This document shows positions 1-5,525 of a stretch of 5,525 nucleotides of DNA, piece by piece. Below the pieces are notes generated by a model. It was not told where the DNA came from. It did not search any database and was given only the letters and a program-made list of their open reading frames with translations. This stretch comes from Candidatus Troglogloeales bacterium (GTDB taxonomy: Bacteria; Nitrospirota; Nitrospiria; SBBL01; SBBT01): NCBI GenBank assembly GCA_005239595.1, contig SBBT01000030.1, forward strand, positions 1 to 5,525, in the 5' to 3' direction. The position numbers and the translations under genes are program-made. The number at the start of each line of letters is the position of its first letter. Position 1 is the first letter of the stretch.

Positions 1-317
1 AGTTCGATTTCTTCAGGGCAATTCAGCGTGGAGGAGACCCCCTTCTTTATTGCTTCGACAACAACCTCGTCAACCTCATCATCCGCATAGCCTAAAATAG
101 CAGCGCCAACTCCCATGATGCTCATATCGGTATAGCAACGATTGTCCATATCCCAAACCCGGCATCCCTTCGCCTTCGCGTAATACGCAGGCCAGATATT
201 GGGGGCGAACATTTCCGCTCTTTTGGAAAAAAGTTGTGTCCCTCCCGGAAAGATCTGCTTTGCCTTCTCGTATAAGATTTGTCCTCTGTTTCGCATGAAA
301 TCAGGCTGATGCTTCAT
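1..317 (-). CDS. Class III PLP-dependent aminotransferase, glutamate-1-semialdehyde aminomutase-like (partial, N-terminal 105 residues)
   Basis: Only the first 105 codons are present; the gene leaves the window at base 1 with no stop. The translation has the N-terminal pattern of class III (fold type I) aminotransferases related to glutamate-1-semialdehyde 2,1-aminomutase: LYEKAKQIFPGGTQ at residues 15-28, AKGCRVWDMDNRCYTDM at 49-65, and the glycine-rich MGVGAAILGYADDEV at 68-82. The PLP lysine and most of the active site lie outside the window, so aminotransferase and aminomutase cannot be told apart. The ATG at 315-317 overlaps the stop of the upstream gene as ATGA, which points to translational coupling; a GAGG lies 10 bases upstream. 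A second in-frame ATG (codon 8) has no clear ribosome site. Beside NeuB-like and SpsF-like genes it probably acts on a sugar or sugar acid rather than in haem synthesis. That role is inference; the family call is fairly secure. Confidence 0.85.
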   Translation of the reverse strand, partial: MKHQPDFMRNRGQILYEKAKQIFPGGTQLFSKRAEMFAPNIWPAYYAKAKGCRVWDMDNRCYTDMSIMGVGAAILGYADDEVDEVVVEAIKKGVSSTLNCPEEIE

Positions 318-1090
318 TTTTTAAAAACCTCGTAACCTTCTTTCCCAATCCATTTCTGATTGATGCGGGATTTTTCGGGGTTTTTATCAAGGAGATCCAG
401 AACCTCTGGAAGTTCAAAAGTGGGATTTTCTGGATACAAACTTTCGTAAATCCATGAAATCAACTCATAGTCTTCGGGATGGTCCAGCGTGAGGCGTAAA
501 TGACCATAATGTTGTTGGCCCTTAAGACCGCCCAACTTAAACCGCTCCGGCCTCTGCCAGATAAAGGGAGTGACATGCTCTCGTTCAAGGGGCTGTCGTG
601 CTTCTTGCCACGCCGTTTCCAGCACTTTAAAAGAAAATAGTTCCGTGTCAAGGCCGTCCGGATAGAACCCGGATGCCTCATGGGTTGCGACCGCCGCTCC
701 TGTGGCAATCCCAACATGATCATAGGCCTCGCTCCGATAAAGGAGGATGAGACGTCGGATAAGGCTGGGATCCACCAAGGGACAATCGGCTGTAACCCGT
801 ATAATATCTTCCGCGTCTTCTTTAAGCGCCGCCTGATAGTACCGGTCAAGCGTGTCATCCTCGCTTCCTCGAAAATAGAAGATCCCTTCTTGACGGCAGA
901 AATCAACAATGCTTTGATCCCTATCTTGAAGCGTGGTCGCGACAACGACCTGGTCGATTTCAGAAACGCGTTTAAGCCTCTGGACAATCTGCCATAAAAC
1001 AGGTTTTTTACATAAAGGGAGCAGCACCTTTCCTGGGAGCCTGGTAGACCCCATTCTGGCCTGAATAATTGCCACCAGCTTTCTTTTCAT
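314..1090 (-). CDS. spsF: SpsF-like cytidylyltransferase family protein (NTP-sugar transferase fold)
   Basis: This 258-residue protein belongs to the SpsF / CMP-KDO-synthetase-like nucleotidyltransferase family. The nucleotide-binding signature IIQARMGSTRLPGKVL spans residues 8-23. It is followed by VVVATT (48-53), FRGSEDDTLDRYYQAA (73-88), RVTADCPLVDP (98-108) with the likely metal-binding aspartate, YPDGLDTELF (143-152), EREHVTPFIW (169-178) and RLTLDHPEDYELI (199-211). The length is normal for the family and there is no signal peptide, so the protein should be cytosolic. Some members are labelled glycosyltransferases, but the fold predicts activation of a sugar acid with CTP or a related nucleotide. 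The gene sits 86 bases after the NeuB-like gene and overlaps the aminotransferase gene by four bases. An in-frame TAG at 1103-1105 leaves ATG 1088-1090 as the first possible start, yet no good Shine-Dalgarno precedes it. The family is clear; the substrate is not. Confidence 0.92.
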   Translation of the reverse strand: MKRKLVAIIQARMGSTRLPGKVLLPLCKKPVLWQIVQRLKRVSEIDQVVVATTLQDRDQSIVDFCRQEGIFYFRGSEDDTLDRYYQAALKEDAEDIIRVTADCPLVDPSLIRRLILLYRSEAYDHVGIATGAAVATHEASGFYPDGLDTELFSFKVLETAWQEARQPLEREHVTPFIWQRPERFKLGGLKGQQHYGHLRLTLDHPEDYELISWIYESLYPENPTFELPEVLDLLDKNPEKSRINQKWIGKEGYEVFKK

Positions 1091-1176
1091 TCTAAAACAC
1101 GTCTATCCAAACTATAAAGATAGCACATAAGAACGAGATCAAAAACTCATCTTTTCTGTAAGGGCAAAAGACCCAA

Positions 1177-2049
1177 TCAAAGCTTTTCACGGATGGATTT
1201 GAGGGGACGCCGTCCGTCCACGGGATCGGCCCTCCATTCCCGTTCGTGCGTTTCCGAAGGGGAGGGTTCTTTTTCCCCAGAACCATCCGCGCTTATCGCC
1301 TCTCTTACGGATTGGATCACAGACTTGATCTGTTCCGGCAACCAGCAATGACCCACCTTGTATTCCTCGCCTGATCCGTCCAAGTCAAAATGAAATTCCA
1401 CCAGTTTTGCATTGTATCGGTAAACTGCCTTTAGAATCACTCCGGGCAGAACGGTATGGTCGGAATATCCAATAGCCAGGTTAAACGTCTCTGAATAGGG
1501 AGCCAGTCGCTTCCGCAGGGTCTCCATCGCCTTTAAATTTACTTCAGAGGGAGGGGCGGGGTAGGAACTCGTGCACTGCAGAACGGTGACTTCTTTTGTT
1601 GGATATCCTCCAATCGCTTTCAGGGCCTCTTCCACTTCACTGAGCGTTGCCATCCCGGTTGAAAAGATAAGGGGTTTTCCGGTCGCCGCACACTTCCGAA
1701 AGAGGTCAAGCCACAAGAGTTCATAGGAACCGATCTTGTAAGCATCCACATAGGGCTCAAGTTGGTCCACCGCCTCCAAGTAAAAAGGGGTACAAAGAAA
1801 TTGCAACCCAACCTGGTGCGCAAGGCGGGAAAGGTCCGGGAGAAATTGTGCGGACAACTCCCAGGATTTTTTTGATTTAATGTCAGGCTTGGCGCGAATC
1901 GCCTCTTGGGAAAAAAGTCTCTCTATCTCGAAAAGCTGGAACTTGACACCGTCACAACCAACCTCTTTGGCAACTGTAATGATTTGCTCACAACGGCCAA
2001 GATCCTGTTTGTGATTGGAAGAAACCTCGGCAATAAATCTTACATCCAT
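1177..2049 (-). CDS. spsE: N-acetylneuraminate synthase (NeuB/SpsE) family protein lacking the SAF domain
   Basis: The protein has 290 residues from the chosen ATG at 2047-2049 and belongs to the NeuB family, TIM-barrel enzymes that condense phosphoenolpyruvate with an aldose to give a 3-deoxy-ulosonic acid. Visible motifs, numbered from that ATG: FIAEVSSNHKQDLG (5-18), GVKFQ (34-38), YKIGSYE (104-110), STGMATLSEVEEAL (130-143), QCTSSYPAP (158-166), GYSDHT (194-199) and EFHFDLD (218-224). H198 and H220 match the two metal-binding histidines known in NeuB. Two features are unusual. The C-terminal antifreeze-like SAF domain of roughly 340-350-residue NeuB proteins is missing, and the usual EKHF...GPDH segment is replaced by EFHFDLD...GHCWLP. 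An upstream TTG (2077-2079) directly follows a stop and lacks a ribosome site, whereas the ATG has GGAG 9 bases away. It is probably the first gene of the leftward operon. The exact substrate is unknown. Confidence 0.9.
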   Translation of the reverse strand: MDVRFIAEVSSNHKQDLGRCEQIITVAKEVGCDGVKFQLFEIERLFSQEAIRAKPDIKSKKSWELSAQFLPDLSRLAHQVGLQFLCTPFYLEAVDQLEPYVDAYKIGSYELLWLDLFRKCAATGKPLIFSTGMATLSEVEEALKAIGGYPTKEVTVLQCTSSYPAPPSEVNLKAMETLRKRLAPYSETFNLAIGYSDHTVLPGVILKAVYRYNAKLVEFHFDLDGSGEEYKVGHCWLPEQIKSVIQSVREAISADGSGEKEPSPSETHEREWRADPVDGRRPLKSIREKL

Positions 2050-2065
2050 CTGAACCGTCTCCCTC
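2047..2065 (-). promoter_or_regulatory. Ribosome binding site deciding the NeuB-like start
   Basis: Read on the minus strand, GAGGGAG is followed by nine bases and then ATG at 2047-2049. The longer reading would begin at TTG 2077-2079, immediately after an in-frame TGA, with no purine-rich site upstream. The translation MDVRFIAEVSSNH also starts at the distance from the first barrel strand that is usual in NeuB proteins. This favours the 290-residue form over the 300-residue form. Confidence 0.6.
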
Positions 2066-2284
2066 TTTGTCTCCGACAATCATAACTTGTTTTATATCTA
2101 CTTGAAGGCAACAGGGGTTTTCATTTAGAATCCCCCGCGACACCATACATAAAAGACCGATGCCTCTGTAAATGTGTAGCATGTCGCACTAATCTTTGCA
2201 AATGAACAAACATTTCCATCCCAGATCGGCTCTTATCGGCAGGGCAGCCACACCTAGCGGGAAAAGATCGTTGGATAGGATCCG
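2050..2284. other. Divergent intergenic control region
   Basis: These 235 bases separate the leftward NeuB-like gene from the rightward GH57-like gene, so promoters for both should lie here. I see no gene. Structures present: a candidate rightward promoter (listed separately), an exact direct repeat ATCGGC at 2225-2230 and 2235-2240 spaced by 10 bases, and a short dyad AAATG-AACAAA-CATTT at 2200-2215. On the minus strand TTTACA (2167-2172) resembles a -35 box, but no well-spaced -10 box follows it. No riboswitch or small RNA could be recognised. Confidence 0.5.
2102..2131 (+). promoter_or_regulatory. Candidate sigma-70-type promoter for the GH57-like gene
   Basis: TTGAAG at 2102-2107 matches four of six bases of the -35 consensus, and TAGAAT at 2126-2131 matches five of six bases of the -10 consensus. 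The spacer is 18 bases. It would give a leader of about 145 bases before the ATG at 2285. Such matches arise by chance fairly often, so this is a candidate only. Confidence 0.3.
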
Positions 2285-4270
2285 ATGCTAAAATTTTACT
2301 CTGTATTTCATCTGAACCTCGCCTATTCCTCCATCGAGGAAGAACAACGGCCAGAGGTTATCCAGCGGTGTTACTGGCCGCTCCTTAAATTAGCTCAAGA
2401 TTATTCTTGTCCTCTTGGCATTGAGTTATCGGCATATACCTTGGAAACAATAGCCTCTATAGACGGCTCTTGGATTGCCAGGCTGCGTGATCTCGTTATG
2501 AGCGGAGCCTGTGAGTTGATTGGCAGCGGCTATGCCCAAATGATCGGCCCGCTGGTCCCTGCCGAGGTCAATGCCGCTAACCTGCGGTTTGGGAATCAGG
2601 GCTATGAAAAGATCTTAGGATTTCAGCCAAAGCTCGCCCTGGTAAACGAGCAGGCCTACTCCGCGGGATTGTTGACACATTACTTAAACGCTGGTTATCG
2701 AGCAATCATCATGGAATGGGATAATCCGGCCCGTTATCATCCTGAATGGAATCCAATCTGGCGTTATCTCCCGCAAATCGCCTGCGGACAACATGGCGAG
2801 GAAATCGCTTTACTATGGAGTCATTCAATCGCCTTTCAAAAGTTCCAGCGCTATGCCCATTCAGAAATAGAGTTAGAAGAATATATCAGCTACCTTGAAG
2901 GCCATTTAGGGCCACAACCGCGCATCTTCCCTCTTTACGCGAACGATGCTGAAATTTTCGATTTTCGGCCAGGACGCTACCACACCGAAGCGCCTCTTCA
3001 TACGCCAGGGGAATGGAAGAGGATTTATCAGTTGTTTGATCGCCTATCTTGCGATAAGCGATTGATATTTATCCGTCCGAGTCAGGCGCTCGAATTGATC
3101 GGAGAGGAGGGTGCCGGAAATCGCCTGCAATTAGAGTCTTCCGAACAGCCGATTCCTGTAAAAAAACAAGGGAAATACAACGTGACCCGCTGGGCCGTTA
3201 CGGGTTGTGATAGCATGGGCATTAACACGGCGTGCTGGAAAATCTATAACACGTTAAAGAGTCGGCCCAGCGCAAGCAACGAGGATTGGCGTGAATTATG
3301 TTTTTTATGGAGCAGCGATTTTCGCACACACATTACGGAGAGGCGTTGGACTAGTTATAAAAAACGGTTGGACTCGGATCAAAGCCGAATGGCAACCGGA
3401 GTGGTCGGCGCCACGGAAAAAACCACGCAACCTCTACGGGAAAATCTATCCACAAAAAAAGATCTACTGGCAAAGCGGCAAGGACGGTATCTCACGGTGG
3501 AAACCCGCCATGTTCAGGTACGTCTTAATTGCAATAAAGGACTTGCGATTGATGGATTATGGCTCGGTTCGACGGAAGGCCCTCCTCTCTGTGGCACCCT
3601 TGCACACGGTTACTATGATGATATCGCTTGGGGGGCAGATTGGTATTCTGGACATATTGTGTTGGAAACCCAGGGCGAATCCAAAATAACCGATTTAAAT
3701 CCCGTAGAGCCCAACATTGAGAAAATGGAAGGTTCAGACGATATTGTCGTTTCCACCGCTATCCCTACCCGATTAGGGAAAGTTCAAAAACGGGTGCAAA
3801 TTTCAGCAACCGAACCGATGATCAGCCTCTCCTACCGATGGGAGTGGGAGCATATGTATATCGGCTCTTTTCGTCTGGGGCATATCACGCTGCATCCGAT
3901 GGCGTTTGAAAGAGCTTCCCTTTTTTATCAGACGTGCAATGGAGGGACTCAACCCGAAAACTTTCCATTAGATGGAACGCATGTCTCACATGGGGATCCT
4001 GTTTCATTTTTGGTGTCTGCCTCCGGGGGAGTTGGAATGACCGGGGGTTGGATAGCAATAGGCGATCGCCAACGCCGGCTGCGAGTGGAAGCGGATCAAA
4101 CGGCAGCCGCCGTTATCGGATTAATCAGTTATCAGGAAATCGGCAACACCTACTTTTGCCGCCTCGCATTATCCGCCGGAGAAATGGACGACACACAACG
4201 TCAGAACCGAATCCAATTGATAAAACCGAAAAATCTGGAATTCCGATTCCAGATTTTTCTCCAGATTTAA
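2285..4270 (+). CDS. Glycoside hydrolase family 57-like protein
   Basis: This 661-residue protein has no signal peptide or membrane segment and should be cytoplasmic. The N-terminal 300 or so residues look like a GH57 barrel. FHLNLAYSS (8-16) occupies the place of the family's HQP-type first motif. CELIGSGYAQMIGPL (76-90) matches the second. VNEQAYS (120-126) offers E122 as nucleophile, and YANDAEIF (218-225) offers D221 as general acid. WRELCFLWSSDFRTHITERRW (335-355) is a conserved-looking block. A charged linker at about 358-400 leads to a probable beta-rich C-terminal domain (about 400-661). GH57 enzymes cleave or transfer alpha-glucosidic bonds, but the substrate here is unknown and the altered first motif suggests a distinct subgroup. 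An in-frame TAG at 2276-2278 fixes ATG 2285 as the first start, with AGGA four bases upstream. The gene is transcribed away from the sugar-acid operon and converges on the dehydrogenase gene. Catalytic residues are assigned by motif reading, not alignment. Confidence 0.82.
   Translation: MLKFYSVFHLNLAYSSIEEEQRPEVIQRCYWPLLKLAQDYSCPLGIELSAYTLETIASIDGSWIARLRDLVMSGACELIGSGYAQMIGPLVPAEVNAANLRFGNQGYEKILGFQPKLALVNEQAYSAGLLTHYLNAGYRAIIMEWDNPARYHPEWNPIWRYLPQIACGQHGEEIALLWSHSIAFQKFQRYAHSEIELEEYISYLEGHLGPQPRIFPLYANDAEIFDFRPGRYHTEAPLHTPGEWKRIYQLFDRLSCDKRLIFIRPSQALELIGEEGAGNRLQLESSEQPIPVKKQGKYNVTRWAVTGCDSMGINTACWKIYNTLKSRPSASNEDWRELCFLWSSDFRTHITERRWTSYKKRLDSDQSRMATGVVGATEKTTQPLRENLSTKKDLLAKRQGRYLTVETRHVQVRLNCNKGLAIDGLWLGSTEGPPLCGTLAHGYYDDIAWGADWYSGHIVLETQGESKITDLNPVEPNIEKMEGSDDIVVSTAIPTRLGKVQKRVQISATEPMISLSYRWEWEHMYIGSFRLGHITLHPMAFERASLFYQTCNGGTQPENFPLDGTHVSHGDPVSFLVSASGGVGMTGGWIAIGDRQRRLRVEADQTAAAVIGLISYQEIGNTYFCRLALSAGEMDDTQRQNRIQLIKPKNLEFRFQIFLQI
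4228..4259. terminator. Perfect 14-bp hairpin, candidate bidirectional terminator
   Basis: A left arm at 4228-4241 (GAAAAATCTGGAAT) is perfectly complementary to a right arm at 4246-4259, with the four-base loop TCCG. The arms end in A-runs and T-runs, so a stem with a following U-tract forms on either strand, as expected between convergent genes. For the leftward dehydrogenase it begins 7 bases beyond the stop codon. For the rightward GH57 gene it lies inside the reading frame, over codons 648-659, ending 8 bases before the stop codon. The GC content of the stem is low, so efficiency is uncertain. Confidence 0.6.
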
Positions 4271-5525
4271 GAAGTTCTGTCTGGGCGGGGTACCGTGGTC
4301 AAAAGGGGACGCCCTACGCTCGTATATTGAAATCCCAAGGCAGCCATTTTCTTAGGATCGTAGACATTTCGAAGGTCAATAAAAATGGGAGATTTAAGTT
4401 TTTTCTTGATCTGATCCAGATTTAAGCTGCGGAAAGGATTCCACTCGGTCATCAACACAATCGCATCGGCCCCATCGGCCACGGAATAGGCATCCGCCGC
4501 AAAGTCAATTCCCCCTAATACCTTTTCAGCCTCCTTCATCGCCGCCGGATCAAAGGCAACAATATGCGCCCCTTTCTTTTGTAACGCCTGAATAATCGTC
4601 ACCGCGGGGGCATCCCGCATATCATCGGTATTTGGTTTAAAGGCAAGGCCTAAAAAACCGATCCGTTTTCCAGAAACGTCTCCGACCGCCTTTTCGATTT
4701 TTTCAACCATCTGTTCTTTCTGCTGCCGATTGACCTCCATCACCGCATGAACAATTTTAAACTCGTATCCATGTCTTCGGCCAATCTGCGCCAGGGCCGA
4801 TATGTCTTTTGGAAAACACGATCCACCAAAACCGGGACCGGCATGCAGGAACTTCGGACCGATCCGTCTATCCAATCCGATTCCCTTGGCAATGGCCTGA
4901 ACATCCGCACCGACCTTTTCACAAAGATTGGCCATCTCATTGATAAAGGAAATCTTGGTCGCAAGGAAGGCATTGGAGGCATATTTGATCATTTCCGCGG
5001 TGGCAATATCCGTCACAAGCATCGGCGTCTCGATCAGATATAACGGGCGATAGAGATCTCTCATAATCGCAATGGCCTGCTGGCTGGTCGCCCCAATCAC
5101 CACACGATTGGGACGAAGGAAATCTTCAAGGGCCGATCCTTCGCGCAAAAATTCCGGGTTAGAGACCACATCAAAATCGAAATGCTCTTTCTGTTTGCCT
5201 CCGATAATCTCCCGAATCCGCTCCCCCGTTCCAACGGGTACCGTACTTTTAGTGACGATCACTTTATAGCCGTTCATGTTCTCCGCAATGGTGGCAGCCA
5301 CCTCTTCTATATAAGAAGTATCCGCATGACCGTCCCCCCTTGGAGGGGTCCCAACCGCAATAAAAATAACCAGGACATCCTCAATCGCATGGACCATATC
5401 TGAAGTAAACGACAGATGGCCGTTCTGAAGATTTTTCTTGACCAGATCCTCCAGGCCAGGCTCATAGATCGGGATTCTCCCCTGTTGAAGCATGGCGACC
5501 TTCTCTATATCCCTATCCACACAGG
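4267..5525 (-). CDS. ugd: UDP-glucose 6-dehydrogenase (partial, N-terminus missing)
   Basis: The gene enters at the right edge. The first complete codons read CVDRDIEKV, the end of the NAD-binding Rossmann segment, so roughly 28 residues including the GxGxxG loop lie outside; the GTG at 5518-5520 is an internal valine, not a start. Numbered from that valine, motifs are YEPGLEDLV (19-27), FIAVGTPP (53-60), VTKSTVPVGT (89-98), SNPEFLREGSALEDF (120-134), AEMIKYASNAFLATKISFINE (175-195), GPGFGGSCFPKDI (228-240) with catalytic C235 (codon 4816-4818), and FKPNTDDMRDAP (294-305). These are the signatures of UDP-glucose/GDP-mannose dehydrogenases, and the pattern best fits Ugd, which oxidises UDP-glucose to UDP-glucuronate with two NAD+. 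The tail runs about 13 residues beyond the common GRP ending. It probably supplies UDP-glucuronate for surface polysaccharide; its promoter is outside the window. Confidence 0.95.
   Translation of the reverse strand, partial: CVDRDIEKVAMLQQGRIPIYEPGLEDLVKKNLQNGHLSFTSDMVHAIEDVLVIFIAVGTPPRGDGHADTSYIEEVAATIAENMNGYKVIVTKSTVPVGTGERIREIIGGKQKEHFDFDVVSNPEFLREGSALEDFLRPNRVVIGATSQQAIAIMRDLYRPLYLIETPMLVTDIATAEMIKYASNAFLATKISFINEMANLCEKVGADVQAIAKGIGLDRRIGPKFLHAGPGFGGSCFPKDISALAQIGRRHGYEFKIVHAVMEVNRQQKEQMVEKIEKAVGDVSGKRIGFLGLAFKPNTDDMRDAPAVTIIQALQKKGAHIVAFDPAAMKEAEKVLGGIDFAADAYSVADGADAIVLMTEWNPFRSLNLDQIKKKLKSPIFIDLRNVYDPKKMAALGFQYTSVGRPLLTTVPRPDRTS

Noticed and set aside
460..987. Open frame of 175 codons on the minus strand
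   Set aside because: It is a shifted reading of the SpsF-like gene, whose own frame carries all family motifs.
2050..2079. TTG-initiated ten-residue extension of the NeuB-like protein
   Set aside because: The TTG follows directly after an in-frame TGA and has no ribosome site, while the ATG at 2047-2049 has GGAG at good spacing.
3291..3689. Open frame of 132 codons in another plus-strand frame
   Set aside because: It lies wholly within the GH57-like gene, and its translation shows no recognisable domain and is rich in residues typical of out-of-frame reading.
4062..4071. GGCGATCGCC palindrome resembling the cyanobacterial HIP1 repeat
   Set aside because: Only one copy was noticed, inside a coding region; HIP1 is meaningful only when abundant.
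3934..4425. Open frame of 163 codons crossing the convergent junction
   Set aside because: It overlaps two well-supported genes, has no recognisable domain, and reads like an out-of-frame translation with many Arg, Ser and Gly residues.
4260..4426. 12-base direct repeat TCCAGATTTAAG at 4260-4271 and 4415-4426
   Set aside because: One such exact 12-base match is roughly what chance predicts in a window of this size, and the second copy lies inside the dehydrogenase coding sequence.

Overview
The window holds five protein-coding genes from a surface-polysaccharide (sugar-acid) region of a bacterium. Moderate base composition and the combination of SpsE/NeuB-like, SpsF-like and class III aminotransferase genes with a GH57-family protein and a UDP-glucose dehydrogenase suggest a Gram-negative environmental lineage. 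I lean towards Nitrospirota or a relative, but no marker in the window settles this. No RNA gene, mobile element or CRISPR array was found.

Layout: (1) A leftward operon fills 1-2049. Read in transcription order it encodes a NeuB/SpsE-family condensing enzyme without the usual C-terminal SAF domain, an SpsF-like nucleotidyltransferase, and the N-terminal part of a glutamate-1-semialdehyde-aminomutase-like class III aminotransferase that runs off the left edge. The last two genes overlap by ATGA. (2) Bases 2050-2284 form a divergent intergenic region that should hold control signals for both sides. (3) A rightward gene at 2285-4270 encodes a 661-residue cytoplasmic GH57-like protein. (4) A leftward UDP-glucose 6-dehydrogenase gene enters from the right edge and ends at 4267, sharing a TTAA with the end of the GH57 gene. 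A perfect 14-bp hairpin that could serve as a two-way terminator lies just inside the GH57 3' end.

How they may work together: by family, the condensing enzyme would join phosphoenolpyruvate to a sugar or aldehyde to make a 3-deoxy-ulosonic acid, the SpsF-like enzyme would activate it as a nucleotide sugar, and the aminotransferase would add or move an amino group. Ugd would supply UDP-glucuronate, and the GH57 protein could act on an alpha-glucan or a glycan intermediate. The end product is not known from the sequence. The missing SAF domain and altered active-site loop of the NeuB-like protein suggest it is not ordinary N-acetylneuraminate. This cassette is the most interesting part of the window.
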